From contig OZ023266.1 in the NCBI GenBank assembly GCA_964006375.1, positions 68,357,391-68,421,390 on the forward strand: DNA of 64,000 nucleotides, in the 5' to 3' direction. Positions 31,520-47,842 of this stretch are shown here, piece after piece (position 1 is the stretch's first letter; each line of letters begins with the position of its first letter). Made by a program: the position numbers and the translations under genes. Source of the stretch: Tillus elongatus (lineage: Eukaryota > Arthropoda > Insecta > Coleoptera > Cleridae). The notes beneath the pieces are model-generated. The model saw only the letters and a list, made by a program, of their open reading frames with translations, had not been told where the DNA came from and ran no database searches.

Positions 31520-32095
31520 GATAACTCTAATATCAACCGAATTTGATGAAATTTGGTATGCACCTTCTGTATCTCCGAAAATAACAGAGCTATGACAACC
31601 GAATTTGACATATACGTTTCTACTATCAAACTTACCCTACACACCAAAATTTAGGTCTGTATGTTACAATTTAAAAAACTTATAGAGATTTAAAGAAAAA
31701 AATTGGGTGCCACTGGTGATCAGAGAAAAGAACAAAATATTTTGTGTGATTAACAAAACCAATTGAATATTAAAGACAACGGTTAAGTTTTCTTGGCGCA
31801 AAAGTCAAGAAGCAGCAGAAAAAACATTTTGAAATTTTTATAATTTTTCTTCTTGAAACGTGAAAGTTGCGATTTGAAACGTCAAAATTTGCTATTTTCA
31901 GACAACGAATTTGAAGCAAATACGGATTATATCGAAAAAAAACTCTTAATAAATGTGTTTTACAAAGCCTTAAGTTTCAGCTTCAACCATCACTGTTCTT
32001 CATTTTACTAAAATATTTTCGGAAAATCCATTTCAACAGACCCTCTCTCCGATGCTTCGGCAGTAGTATACTATAGAGTTTATGGTTTTAATAGT
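31399..32095 (+). mobile_element. HINE-like element, 5' half, TA core and right half
   Basis: Starts AGCGAATTTTC, then ATTCACTAATGAGTGAGGAG, a (TA)n tract at about 31447-31517, then the right half from ACCGATAACTC. It has no 3' end of its own and runs into the next copy. Confidence 0.65.
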
Positions 32096-32104
32096 CTATA
32101 TTTT

Positions 32105-32664
32105 AGCAAATTTTCGTAGAAAAAATTCGTTATTAAGAATACCGCAACTTATGAATTTTAAAAAGATTTCTTCAAATGAGCGCGAACTAGAACCCCTAAA
32201 ACCCATCTTTAGTTCTTGCCTGTTTACACATCTACAGGATGACACATTTCTACGGTAAAGCTCAATATATCCGTTATTATACAAATATGTGAGGAAAAAG
32301 TATAGACGTTAATTATAGGGTGTCTCGAGCTGCATCTTATAAACATATTTTGACAGTTGCAGGGTGGCCCATAAGTCGTTGGTGATACACGCTTTATTTT
32401 TTTAATAAAACACCCCTTATGTTATTACATTTTTGTGTTTTCCATCAAATTATAACGCATGTTTGTAAGGAAAAAAATGATATCGTTCATCGTTTTTGAG
32501 TTATTTCAATTGTTTTGCAACTTTTCAGGTTTTTGGCACATACTTTAAACGCATATCACAGATTGTGATTTGGCGTTTTTATCAATAAATAGCCGACCCG
32601 CATGGAAATGACGCATTCAGAGTGCTTTTTCCTTGTATCAATCGACGAAGAAATCGAGATATCG

Positions 32665-32739
<75 letters not shown>

Positions 32740-33003
32740 TATCTTGTCAGCTGTGTAAGTAGCTTAAAGAGGTTCGGTGGCCAGGAAAATCTGACCAGTT
32801 TTTCTGGAACTTTTAAGGTTTTATTTCGAAAAATGTTCGTACTTTTTAAAACAACCAAGCTATTTTAATAAAATATATTACATTGTTAGTGCTATATAGG
32901 TTAAACTATAAACCAAATGTCCTTTTTGTAAAAACAAGACATATTTTCCATTAAAAACATGTTTACAAAATTCGCTACCATAACGTATTTGCTGCGTCCC
33001 GAA
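32105..33003 (+). mobile_element. HINE-like element lacking the usual TA tract position
   Basis: The 5' end AGCAAATTTTCGTAG, then CTTCAAATGAGCGCGAACTAG, is followed directly by unique sequence (CTGTTTACACATCTACAGG) where other copies have (TA)n. A separate (TA)n is found later at about 32667-32736. The 3' end is TTCGCTACCATAACGTATTT and GCTGCGTCCCGAAC before TTTTTTT. Confidence 0.65.
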
Positions 33004-33843
33004 CTTTTTTTGTGTTCAGAGCATTCTGATTCGGATCTGTGTGCATTTTTTTTAATACGGCAACTGAAAAAAATTTCACTATTAAAATATATCTATTTTG
33101 GTAAAGTCAAATATATATATAGTAATAAAATCATAGGAAATATCTCATATTTCTGAGAACTGTGACGCTAATTGCAAATATTCTCTATTATCGCAACATT
33201 AATTGTTTTTCAAAGTTACGTTTATTGGAGGGACTCCAACTATAACAAAATATGGAGGTTTAAATTAGTCCAGTGCACAAAGTTGATATTGGCAAGTTTT
33301 TTTTGTGTGTTTATCCAACGTAAGCACACCTGAAAATAATATTATGTCGTTGGTCACATTGATGTAACATTTCATGTTTTGTTTTCAGAATTCAAGACAC
33401 ACAGGGAAAGTATTGAAAAGTGCTTTGCCTACAATAGGAAACGCGAAAATTTGTTTAAACACTCCTCTAAGATTTACACATTTAACTAATTCCACAGTCA
33501 GAATATATCTATTTTGATAAGGTCAATGTTCTTAATTATGTATGTTTCTCTGCCTATATTGGTGTCTTCTAGGTGCTGCGCTTTGTTCTATGTTCTATGT
33601 TTTGTTTGCTTAGCTTTGATTTTTGTAGTGTAGAGTGTAGATTTATTTTACTATTTGATTGACGGACTGGTAACTGTTTTATCTGGCGTCAATGTGCCAG
33701 ATATCTATTGTTGGTAGAAGAAGGTCGGTAAATACGGGACAGGATGGGTAATATGGAATATGGGTTTATTTCTAATTCTGTTCAATAATACATGTATCAA
33801 ATACTTGCAGTTAGTTGCTGTTCTAAACGCAAATGCAGATATA
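33004..33843. other. unassigned stretch
   Basis: No gene or repeat is recognised. Confidence 0.4.
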
Positions 33844-35857
<2,014 letters not shown>

Positions 35858-35895
35858 GTAAAAATAGAAAGAAATAATAGAAACGTGTAAAACCT

Positions 35896-36112
35896 TGGAC
35901 CAGTTTTCACCATTATAGTGGTCATGAAAATTAAACCTCCGACACCGACATCAGTTTTCGCCTCGTTTAGAAATAATATAAGTTTTCCTTTAAAAGTGGC
36001 CAATTCGGTCCACACTGTAAAAATCTTATATAGTGTTACCTACACTACGATAACAAAATATGCTGTTGATGCAGCAAGTTGATACGGCGGATGACAAATA
36101 GATGGTTCTTTT
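35896..36112 (-). repeat. dispersed repeat, inverted partner at 51413-51640
   Basis: About 215 bp matches the reverse complement of 51413-51640, including GACACCGACATCAGTTTTCG and TACCTACACTACGATA. Type unknown. Confidence 0.7.
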
Positions 36113-36186
36113 TGGTGTTTCAGCGTTTCTTTTAAAAAAATTATCTGGACACACATCGGTCTGTTTCGTTTTTAATGCGCCACATA
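36113..36186 (+). repeat. solo fragment of the mariner right terminal repeat
   Basis: GTGTTTCAGCGTTTCTT through CGGTCTGTTTCGTTTTTAAT then GCGCCAC matches the last 75 bp of the mariner at 33844-35757. Confidence 0.75.
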
Positions 36187-36697
36187 ACATAACTACCAGT
36201 ACCTAAAAATTAATTACAATATTGTTTAGAGCTTTGTGTTTATTTAAGGCAATACAGGTTTGTTGATTAGGTACGTATACTACAGAGATAAATGCATGCT
36301 CTATCTAGTAGAAACCATTCATATTTTCCAACATCGCGCAATGGTTTACATAAACATAATTTATAAGTTATTCTGATATAATGAGATATTGCGTATTAAC
36401 AGGTATTCCATATTGCCCGAAGTATGCTATAACATGAAATATAATGTTTCTTTTTGTGGGAACAACAATGGCCTCTAAGACAGTCAAGCTGAAAGCCAAG
36501 AATGGTATATCAATAATATGCGCAAAGCAATTGAAGCTGTGAAACAAAATACAATGGGTTATTTAGCACCGGCCAAAAAATACAACGTTCCGCGAACCAC
36601 ACTTTTCCGTGTTTGCAAAGAGGATGGTAATTGTGTCTGTAAATCTTCGTTTTAATGAAAGCCAATGTTACCACCACCTTTAGTAAATGAAATAGCC

Positions 36698-37486
36698 CAG
36701 CGTCGGCCTTAACCACCCAGGCGCCCCGGACGAGTCAATGATTTGGCGCCCTTTATTATATGATAATGATATAATACTTATGTATAATTATATATTAAAA
36801 TAATAAAGGAAGTTACTTGGGTAGCACATTTGTTTTAAGTTTAATATAACTCTAAGCTTGTTTGGCAGTTGCTTGAACTCGAACATGTTAAAACTTTTCT
36901 TTTCTAGCTTTTTGTCAGCAAATTCTCTAATAAGACAAGCAACATCTAGGTTTTCTGCAACTTGATTTTCCATGGACAGTGAGGCCAAACTGGTCAATCT
37001 GGACATTGTAGACCGCAAGTAGGTTTTTATCAATTTCAGTTTCGAAAAACTGCGTCCACCATTTGCAACAGTCACTGGTATTGTTAACAGAATACGCAAC
37101 GATATTCAGGTGTTGGGATATAATTCTGGAAGGTTATACTTCTTGATAAAGTTTAAGGCTTCAATAGGCGTTGCTTGATTGTCTTCAAGATAATATTGCA
37201 GGCCTAAAATTTCATCGCACAACAAATTGCCATCGATATCTGATTTAAAATTGACTGTTAACTGTTCCTGTAATTTAGCACAATGTTTTAATAAGCGTTC
37301 TTTATTTTGATTCTTTTTTATGTTAAACAAGAAACTCCACGTCGTAGAAAAATCTTGGATCTTTTCAAATCGTTCTTTTATAGATATAAGCACGGTATCC
37401 AAAATAGAATTTAAAAACCCGCGGCGTCCCTGTGCTCCGGGACCCTGGGCGACCGCCCGGGTCGCCCTCCCCTAAATCTGGTGCTG
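36698..37486 (-). mobile_element. hAT deletion derivative nested in the Tigger-like element
   Basis: The left end is CAGCGTCGGCCTTAACC and the inverse of the right end is CAGCACCAGATTTAGGGG. The flanks are AAATAGCC (36690-36697) and AACTAGCC (37487-37494), an 8-bp target duplication with one change. The minus strand retains only the C-terminal part of the transposase. Confidence 0.8.
36788..37402 (-). pseudogene. hAT (ZMYM1/DUF4371-like) transposase C-terminal fragment
   Basis: Two minus-strand frames follow one another. The upstream one (37402-37106) is helical and ends ALNFIKKYNLPELYPNT. The downstream one (37099-36788) is the hAT dimerisation domain: MRILLTIPVTVANGGRSFSK then LKLIKTYLRSTMS and LASLSMENQ. 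In intact relatives the motif is AxxERSFS, here NGGRSFS. The catalytic core and zinc finger are missing, which agrees with the 789-bp size of the element. Confidence 0.75.
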
Positions 37487-38260
37487 AACTAGCCTAACAC
37501 GCCAAGATGTACCCAGAATGGCATATCAGCTATCAAAACGCAACAACTTGCCTCAAACATTTACGCTTATAAACGAATCAGCAGATGAACTGGCTGTATG
37601 CGTCTCTAAGGAGACATAAAGACACTTTAAGCGTAAGGAAACCAACAGATGCGTCTGTAGCATGAGCTGTAGGTTTTAATAGAAAACAATTTGACCAGTT
37701 CTTCAATTGCTGGAAAACCTTATGGACAAGTATAATTTCGCCTCCACTCTTATTTACAACGTGGACGAAACAGGACTCTGTATAGCTCAGACCAAGTGCC
37801 TACAGGTCATTGTAATGAAAGGAAACGACAAATTAGTGCCATCACGTCAGCTGAAAGAGTATCTTTGGTAAGAGTCGTTCTCTGTAAGAGTGCAGGTGGA
37901 ACCTTCGTACCACCAATGATCATCTTTCCGAGGAAAAAGTCTAGTGAACAATTAAAAAAAGAAGCTCCCCAGGTTCACTGTTTGCTTTTCATCGATCTGG
38001 GAGGATCTAAACTCATTTATTCACAATGTGGTTGGATCATTTCTTGGAACATGCCAAACCCACCGAAGACAACCAAGTACTCCTTGTATTAGATGAACAT
38101 CACACCCATACAAGAAATTTAGACGTCATTCTGTAGGCCAATGAAAAGTTTGTTACAGTAATGGGTACCACCACACACAACCCACAAAATGTAACCACTG
38201 GATAAAAGGGTAATGGGTGCCTTGAATACTTACTGCAGTGGAGAAGTGAGTGTTTTAATT

Positions 38261-38549
38261 CATACTACTTCTTTGAAAAATAGGATATAACCAACGGTAC
38301 ATTTTTTAATGCAATCTGTTATTTATTTAATATGCAAATACACAGCTTATAAAACCATTTACGTATTGCCTAACAAAATAAGCTATAACTAGGGTCTACA
38401 CCTATAATTCAATAATCTCACTGACTACCCACATTAAATCAGAAACAAAACAAAACAACATTTCGGCAAGCTTAAATTCAATTTCAGGATTCACAGGCAG
38501 TTCATCAATTGTATAAAACTAAAATCAAATTTAAATTTACTTTATTTAT
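38261..38549. other. unassigned stretch
   Basis: Nothing recognised; some may be the 3' end of the Tigger-like copy. Confidence 0.35.
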
Positions 38550-39770
38550 TTTAAATTCAAATCTCAATCAGACTATTTGTTCTGTATCTTGGTATACAAA
38601 ATAGTTGCTCTAGTCTACTAACCCTTTGAGGGACCCTGAACTGAATCCTGCCCAAAAATTCGGAAAAATTTACCAAGTTCCTCACAATTTTAAATAAAAA
38701 CCCTAGGTCAGCAACTATGCGCCTGCTCTGAAAACTGGCCATATTAAACACAGCAAGCAAACTTCCATAAGGTGTAAAATTGGGATAAGATCCAAAAACT
38801 TAAAATGCAGAAAACGAACAAACATCCGCTGAACTCTCTCCACCACATCAGAATGAACCCTGTAAAAAGGATTCAACACCATCGAGAGTTACTCCATTTT
38901 TGAACGTATGTATGCATTAAAAAGAATTTTAACTGTTTTAACTCCACGCAATTCTCTCGAATTTCGTATAATAAAGCCCAAAGTGTTCAACCCTGAGGCA
39001 GCAATTTTTTCCACGTGCTTCCCAAATGTTAATTTAGTGTCAAACTCAATTCCTAAGTCCCCAAACTGGGTCTTATGCATAAGTTGGTCACCTCCAACAG
39101 TATATTGGTATTCAACAGGAGCAAGACGCCTCGTAAAAGTAGAAACAAAACATTTCTCAATATTCAGGAACATTCTATTTACAAAACACCATTCTGCATC
39201 AATGCTCCTCTGTAATGCCCCACAATCACTAATGCTTGAAATAACACGAAAGATCTTTAAATCGTCAGCAAACAATGAACAACGGGAGCCAGCTATACTT
39301 TTCGGCAGATCATTGACAAACAATAAAAACAATAAAGGTCCCAAGTGTGACCACTGGGACACCCCAGAGGGTGACAAAAAGAAAGAGGACTCGCTTCCAT
39401 CATAAACCACATATTGTGCCGTTCCAGTCAAATAAGCTGTAAATAACTCGAATCAGGTCAAGAGAAAAACCACACGTATAAAGCTTCTCCAAAACAACTT
39501 TGTGGTCCACCTTATCGAATGCCTTCTGAAAATTTGCATATATGGTGTCCATCTGACCACCAGCATTGATTGCCTCGCTTGCTACCTGAGTAAAAAGAGC
39601 AAGGTTGGTATCAGTAGACCTGCGCGGCAGAAATCAATTTTGTTCATCTTCGATCAGATGCTGTACATGTGCGAATACTTTAGAATACAAAATACTCTCA
39701 AAAATTTTGGAAAAATTTATATCCCATATTACCCGATAATAGTATTTCATATCATTCACCACTTCCTTAA
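38550..39770 (-). pseudogene. LINE reverse transcriptase, 5'-truncated
   Basis: On the minus strand, from about 39720: FLPRRSTDTNLALFTQV, then DTIYANFQKAFDKVDHKVVL, GVSQWSHLGPLLFLLFVND (a corrupted GVPQGSHLGP), CSLFADDLKIFR with an intact ADD active site, MFLNIEKCFVSTFTR, and GDLGIEFDTKLTFGKHVEKI. The C-terminal region continues to about 38557. A stop after SLFD near 39430 and others break it. It is a different LINE lineage from the copies at 7560 and 48686. No endonuclease is present. Confidence 0.8.
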
Positions 39771-39774
39771 CCTC

Positions 39775-40016
39775 TAAAAATGACGTCATGGGTCATATGT
39801 TTACATATTATGTCTTGAGTGTTTTGACTCAAATTATATAATCTTTTTCACGGAGTCAATGTATTTAAAGACTCATATCTGAATTTAAACAGGTAGTTAT
39901 GCTGCTATGCTAGGCTACAGCTGTAGAATAAAAATGGGTATTCCATATTTATCGAACTTCATCTATATCTATATTAAATTGGAACTGATATGTAATGTAA
40001 CTTTGATAGCAATAAA
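39775..40016. other. unassigned stretch
   Basis: Nothing recognised. Confidence 0.35.
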
Positions 40017-40231
<215 letters not shown>

Positions 40232-40401
40232 TAGCAAAACGTTCATAAGGCGATTTTGCAAGCATGATAATTTTTGAAAGGCTAGGTCAAATAGATATGC
40301 AATATTCGGCTATATCGAATGCATCCTGCATATCTTTTATTTAACTGGGCAATATTATTACCTTTACAGGTCTTTTGTGCAGTAATTACTTAGATTAAAT
40401 A

Positions 40402-40621
40402 TCTGGACGCAGCAGGTACGTTATGCTAGTGAATTTTCATACAAATGATCAGGCACAAAATATTTTTTATCGCATCTAAATTTTGGTGTATACTTTAATT
40501 TTTATATTATAAACCTACCTACCAAATTTGGTTACGACAGCTTTTTTATTTTTTGAGAAAATTTTCCCGGAAAACCTGGTCTGATTTTCTTTGCTAACGA
40601 ACTTATCCAAGCCACTTACAA
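40402..40621 (-). repeat. HINE-like right-half fragment
   Basis: Begins with the inverted 3' hairpin end (GGACGCAGCAGGTACGTTAT) and runs to AACTTATCCAAGCCACTTAC, where it is cut by the mariner copy. No TA tract. Confidence 0.7.
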
Positions 40622-42774
<2,153 letters not shown>

Positions 42775-42775
42775 A

Positions 42776-43700
42776 AACATAAGCCTTGTAGTGGTTTTAG
42801 TTTTCCTAATGTCATTTTCACCTTTGATTTTACATTGTTTGGCAGCAGAACACAATTTGTTCTATGCTTTTAAGGCGCCGCTTTAAAATGTATGGCATGA
42901 ACCAAAGTACATGTTTATATAATGTGAGGCAGTGTTTGTAAAAAGAACATTTAATATTAGCCAACACACTTTTTTCGTTGTCCTACTCGCGAATCTAAAG
43001 AATCGATTCTCACCAATGCAATTTTAAAAATCGTAAGACCTAGAAGAGGGGTAACAACGGAAACAGTTTTAGCACATTTATTACCTTGTTCGCCTTAAAT
43101 TCATTGAGAAAACGAAGTCAGCTAAGATCGTTTTTGTGTTGTTCGAAAGAAAAAAAGAACATTTGGCGAGATTTCGATTTGCCTACTAGCAGAGTTATCT
43201 TTAGTCTGACTTGATTGAGACTTTCATATCATTAAGGCACTTTTTAATTACAAATATTGTGTTTTATACAGCCAAACAGATTTTTTTTAGTTATCAAATA
43301 CTTTCAACCATTCGTTTTTTTTGTATGGCAGCCATCTTATGTTTTATCTTGTCAAATTTCACTTGAAAAGAGCTTTTCAATTAGGTATCACACGTTAGTA
43401 GAAAGCTTTATTTTAAACACTAGTTTAGAAAACAGAAACCAATTAATTTTCAAATAAAATAGTAGAAGGCTGCAGAAATATACGGGACGTAGCAAGTGCG
43501 TTATAGTAGAGAATTTTCATAAGTTTTGTAATACAGAGCGCAACTTACTTTATCTGATACGCCTACCATTGGGCCTGATTTAACTTATTTGCCCTACATT
43601 TGAGTAGGTGATTTTTATAAACAAGTTACTCCAAAGCATCTAAATTTTTTTTATGAACTCAATATGAAAAGTCACTCAAATCGTGTAACACTTTTTTTGT
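42776..43700. other. mostly unassigned; HINE-like 3' end relic at 43478-43515
   Basis: No gene. At 43478 GGGACGTAGCAAGTGCGTTA then AGAATTTTCATAAG is an inverted 3' end of the HINE-like family. Confidence 0.5.
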
Positions 43701-43703
43701 ACT

Positions 43704-43957
43704 TTAACGTCGGCCTATTTCCGCCAATCGCCGACGCCAGGAAGCAGTTTCACCTCACTATCCTGAAAATTTTGCCGAACACCTGTCTTTCTGTAAGGAC
43801 GGTAGGGATCTTTAACGTGTGGGGCACGCATGGACACTAGGCCGACAGTTTTACGCCCCTTTGAAGGGCGTAACGTACAGACGTTCAACTTGCTCAAATA
43901 CAATGTCACAGCCTCGGTTGGTGTTAATTCTACATGCAGTATGTACCAAAAAAGTAG

Positions 43958-43960
<3 letters not shown>
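43704..43960 (-). repeat. SINE, diverged copy
   Basis: The plus-strand reading AACGTCGGCCTATTTCCGCC, CAGTTTCACCTCACTATCC and GGTAGGGATCTTTAACGTG matches 60317-60596. The tRNA-like head is not recognisable here. A (TG)n run follows at 43961-43989. Confidence 0.75.
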
Positions 43961-43989
<29 letters not shown>

Positions 43990-44059
43990 TAGGTTAGCTT
44001 GGAACTTTACGTTCATTGGCCACAGAAATCTACATTAAACCGACAAAATTCTAAAAAAG

Positions 44060-44512
<453 letters not shown>

Positions 44513-44788
44513 GGGATGACCTCGGAAGCTTAAGTCCATTGGTCACAGACTTTTGAAGATTTTTGTTTGTTTGATTTCGCGGATACAATCATATGAATTT
44601 ATTTTTGTGTCTTTTAATGTTTTTCAGTGAGCCTCCTATTTGACCATAGCTTTACAAATTGATAGTACTTAAATATAATGTAAATAAAAATAACATCTTT
44701 TGTTATTAACTATGAATTCTGTATATTTATATTATTAATATCTTATTAAGGAAGTGTTTTTCTTTTTTAAATTCTTCAATTTTTCATC

Positions 44789-44791
<3 letters not shown>

Positions 44792-44864
<73 letters not shown>

Positions 44865-44946
44865 AAATTGAAACTGACCCCGGATATGGGTTCTAGGCGT
44901 CCTAATTCGCGCCCATTTGCAAAAATTTTTTCAAAATTCACTAAAA
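44792..44946 (-). repeat. (TA)n and HINE-like 5' half
   Basis: (TA)n at 44792-44857, then AAACTGACCCCGGATATGGG and the inverted 5' block, ending TTCACT before AAAAAA. Confidence 0.7.
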
Positions 44947-45289
44947 AATGGAGGGTCTTAACCGGTTTGACTACAATTCTAATTCTAATCAGGTGAAATT
45001 TTTCGAGGTATACTCAGGGACAGCAACCATATCCTACATTTATAAGTCATTATTTTTAAATTTTATGTACAATTGCGTGACTATAGTTACTAACGTGTCA
45101 TTTCCGTGAAGACTTATTATAATGCTATGCAGAAAAAATAATCAGAGAGCTTTGGAGAGTCATGAGAATTAATTTTCTGAGCGGGATGTTATGTTGAGCA
45201 AGGAGATTCAGTGGACCTGTGTTTGCTGTGGTCTTATGGGCTTCAGAATAATTGGTCCAATTTTCTTTTAGGGCAACCCGACAGCCGAG

Positions 45290-45640
45290 CGATATATGGA
45301 AATAACTATGCCCGTACTGGAAGATCTTCTAGATGACGTGGACTTGGCTAAGAGGGATGGTAGGTATGTACATGCAGCAAGATGAGGTACCCGCTCTTAA
45401 TTTTCGAAATCTGAAATGTTATAAAATATGTCACTGGACCTCACATCTCTCGACGTTTTCTTCTGGGGCTATATTATGTACAACATCAGATAAGGAACTC
45501 TTAAATCACTTCAGAATTCCATTACTACTGTTTTACATAGAATTGATACAAGAATTATTTTAAAAGCTACTATGAGCGTTTACCCACGAACTCAAAAATG
45601 CATTGAGGTGCAAGAAGAAGTTACTTACATTTACTCTAAC
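45290..45640 (+). pseudogene. mariner-like transposase C-terminal relic
   Basis: Includes SLDLTSLDVFFWGYI (the family's SPDLTPLDFFLWG block), then a run resembling LKSLQNSITTVLHRIDT and TQKCIEVQEE near the end. The rest of the gene is not found. Frames are broken. Confidence 0.65.
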
Positions 45641-45839
45641 CTTAGTATTTATTCTTGTGGTCTTAATTTATAGTTATTGTTGCTTTCATTCCAATATTAC
45701 CTTCATTTTAATATTTATTAGTGAATTTTTATTTTAAAAAATTCACTAATAGAGACATATCGATGGTGAGACTTTGCAAAATTTTTTCCAAATGAGCGCG
45801 AACTAGGACCCCTAGAACCCATATCCGGGGTCAGTTTCA

Positions 45840-45951
<112 letters not shown>

Positions 45952-45983
45952 TTAAGTTTTTCGTGACGGTAATAGTGTTATTT

Positions 45984-46753
45984 ATCAAAAAATTGTGGGA
46001 AAGCCGTCAGTTGCAAAATAGAACTCTTTATTATAGGCCGAGTTTTCGGAAAAATTTATTCCATTCTCAAGGCTACAACATGGAAAGAAAAAAGTTTACA
46101 ATTTACATGGGAAAAATATAAAAGTTTAAAATACTTACATATAACGTGAGTTCTACTAAACTAATTATTAAATGACAAACATAAAAAAACTTTTTTTAAA
46201 TTTGACTGAGGTCGAAAAGTGCCAAAATGACATATAAAGATAACTATTATCTAATTGAATTTGTTTTTTGTTTTTGCGCTCTGTCAGAACATTATCTCGA
46301 CACTGGCCACAATATAAATTTTAGTAATGTTTCTATTTTACACTGTGAAACCTTAAGTAATAAAAGAATGTGTTTAGAAGAATTTGAAATTACTTTTAAC
46401 GACAATTTAATAAACTTAAAGAAAAATTATAAATCACTACCCCTCTTTATATTTCATAGACAAAAACAAAAAACAAATTCAATTAGATAATAGTTAGCTT
46501 TATATGTCATTTTGGCACTTTTCGACTTCAGTCAAATTTAAAAAAAGTTTTTTTTAAATGTTTGTCATTTAATAATTAGTTTAGTAGAACTCACGTTATA
46601 TGTAAGTATTTTAAACTTTTATATTTTTCCCATGTAAATTGTAAACTTTTTTTCTTTCCATGTTGTAGCCTTGAGAATGGAATAAATTTTTCCGAAAGCT
46701 CGGCCTGTAATAAAGAGTTTTATTTTGCAACTGACGGCTTTCCCACAATTTTT

Positions 46754-46757
<4 letters not shown>
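45984..46757 (+). mobile_element. Penelope-like fragment between inverted repeats
   Basis: Two arms of about 295 bp (45984-46276 and 46461-46757) are near-perfect inverse copies, beginning ATCAAAAAATTGTGGGAAAG. The 184-bp centre encodes part of a GIY-YIG-type C-terminus. Penelope-like elements often carry inverted pseudo-LTRs, which fits. Each arm contains the motif CCGAAAGCTCGGCCT or its copy (CCGAAAACTCGGCCT). Confidence 0.7.
46277..46460 (+). pseudogene. Penelope-like GIY-YIG endonuclease C-terminal remnant
   Basis: Encodes ALSEHYLDTGHNINFSNVSI then LHCETLSNKRMCLEEFEI. This matches the end of the GIY-YIG domain in Penelope-like elements, where (A)xxEHxLxTGHxIxFxN is followed by a KRxxLE block. 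The reverse transcriptase and the N-terminal GIY and YIG motifs are missing. The open frame (46227-46490) runs into the arms on both sides. It is a leftover from an internal deletion. Confidence 0.7.
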
Positions 46758-46835
<78 letters not shown>

Positions 46836-47599
46836 CCAACCGATAACTGAAAAAATGATTAACCGATTTCGATGAAACTCGGCAGGTGCCTTTTTTATTA
46901 ATGGCTTGGATGAGTTCGTTATCCAGGAAAATCGGACAAGGTTTTCCGGGTAAATTTTGAGTTTTCTTTCGAAAAAAATTTTGTTGTCCGAAAATTACGA
47001 AGATATTTTAATGAAATCTGGTGGATACGTTGCGTTGGTAAAACCCTTACTACGTACCAAAATTCAACTTTATAAGTTTATAGAAAATTGAGTTTTTGTA
47101 ATTTTGAGTTTTCTCCGAAAATTACAAAGCTATTTTAATGACATTTAGCGGATATGTTGCCTTGGAAAAGGTTTTACTACAAGCCGAAATTCCACTTTCT
47201 AGGTTAATTGAAAATTGAGTTATCCAAGTTTGAAGCATTTAATAAAAATTCACTACCATAACGCACTTGCTGCGTCCTGAACTTTTTTAGATTGTTGAGT
47301 TTTATTTTATTCGTTTGTTTCTGAATTATCAATAGACTAACACTCGTATGTTTTGCTCTGTAAACGTTTTCTTTCCAATTCATGGCTACCTAATTTAAAT
47401 TCTTAAGTTTGACGATATCTCGTTTATTTGGACATAACAAGTTGTTTGTTTAGAATTTGATTTTCTATCGAATATAGCGTCTTCCATTGGCAAAAATAAG
47501 CAAAACTTTCCATTTGAAAACTTTCGCAATATATCAATTGCTTCATCAGCCAAAAAAATTTAATGGAGATATGGTAGATATTAAAATGTCTTAAAAATT

Positions 47600-47842
47600 A
47601 AAACTTAGCAAACCCTCTTTGTGTAGATCTCTTGGATTGGTTTATTAGCCAACCCGGTCAGATTAGTTTAAAAAAGTTATAAAATAATAAAGTTACTCTG
47701 ATGACATTTACCACGTATGTTGCTTTTATAGAGTATTATGTATTAAAATTGAAATTCCAGGTAGAAAATTAAGTTATCAAAATTTGAGATATTTTTTAAA
47801 AATCGGTATCATAACGCCCGTACTGCGTCCCGATTTTTCGTA
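47600..47842 (+). repeat. HINE-like right-half relic
   Basis: Diverged right half: TTAGCCAACCCGG, then at the end GTATCATAACGCCCGTACTG and CGTCCCGA before TTTTT. Confidence 0.5.

Larger units (their letters stand above)
36440..38260 (+). pseudogene. Tigger/pogo-like transposase, split by a hAT
   Basis: The first part (36485-36697) encodes a CENP-B/Psq-type helix-turn-helix (IEAVKQNTMGYLAPAKKYNV then PRTTLFRVCKE) and LPPPLVNEIA. The second part (37495-38260) continues with LTRQDVPRMAYQLSKRNNLP, then FNVDE-type (YNVDETGL), ITSAERVSLVRVVLCKSAGG, PPMIIFPRKKS, WLDHFLEHAKPTEDNQVLLV and LDEHHTHTRNLDVIL, the DDE_1 domain of Tigger elements with its aspartates. Frame changes and stops are frequent. 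The usual LDGHHSHT motif here reads LDEHHTHT. The break between the two parts is exactly the hAT with its target duplication. It is inactive. Confidence 0.8.
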
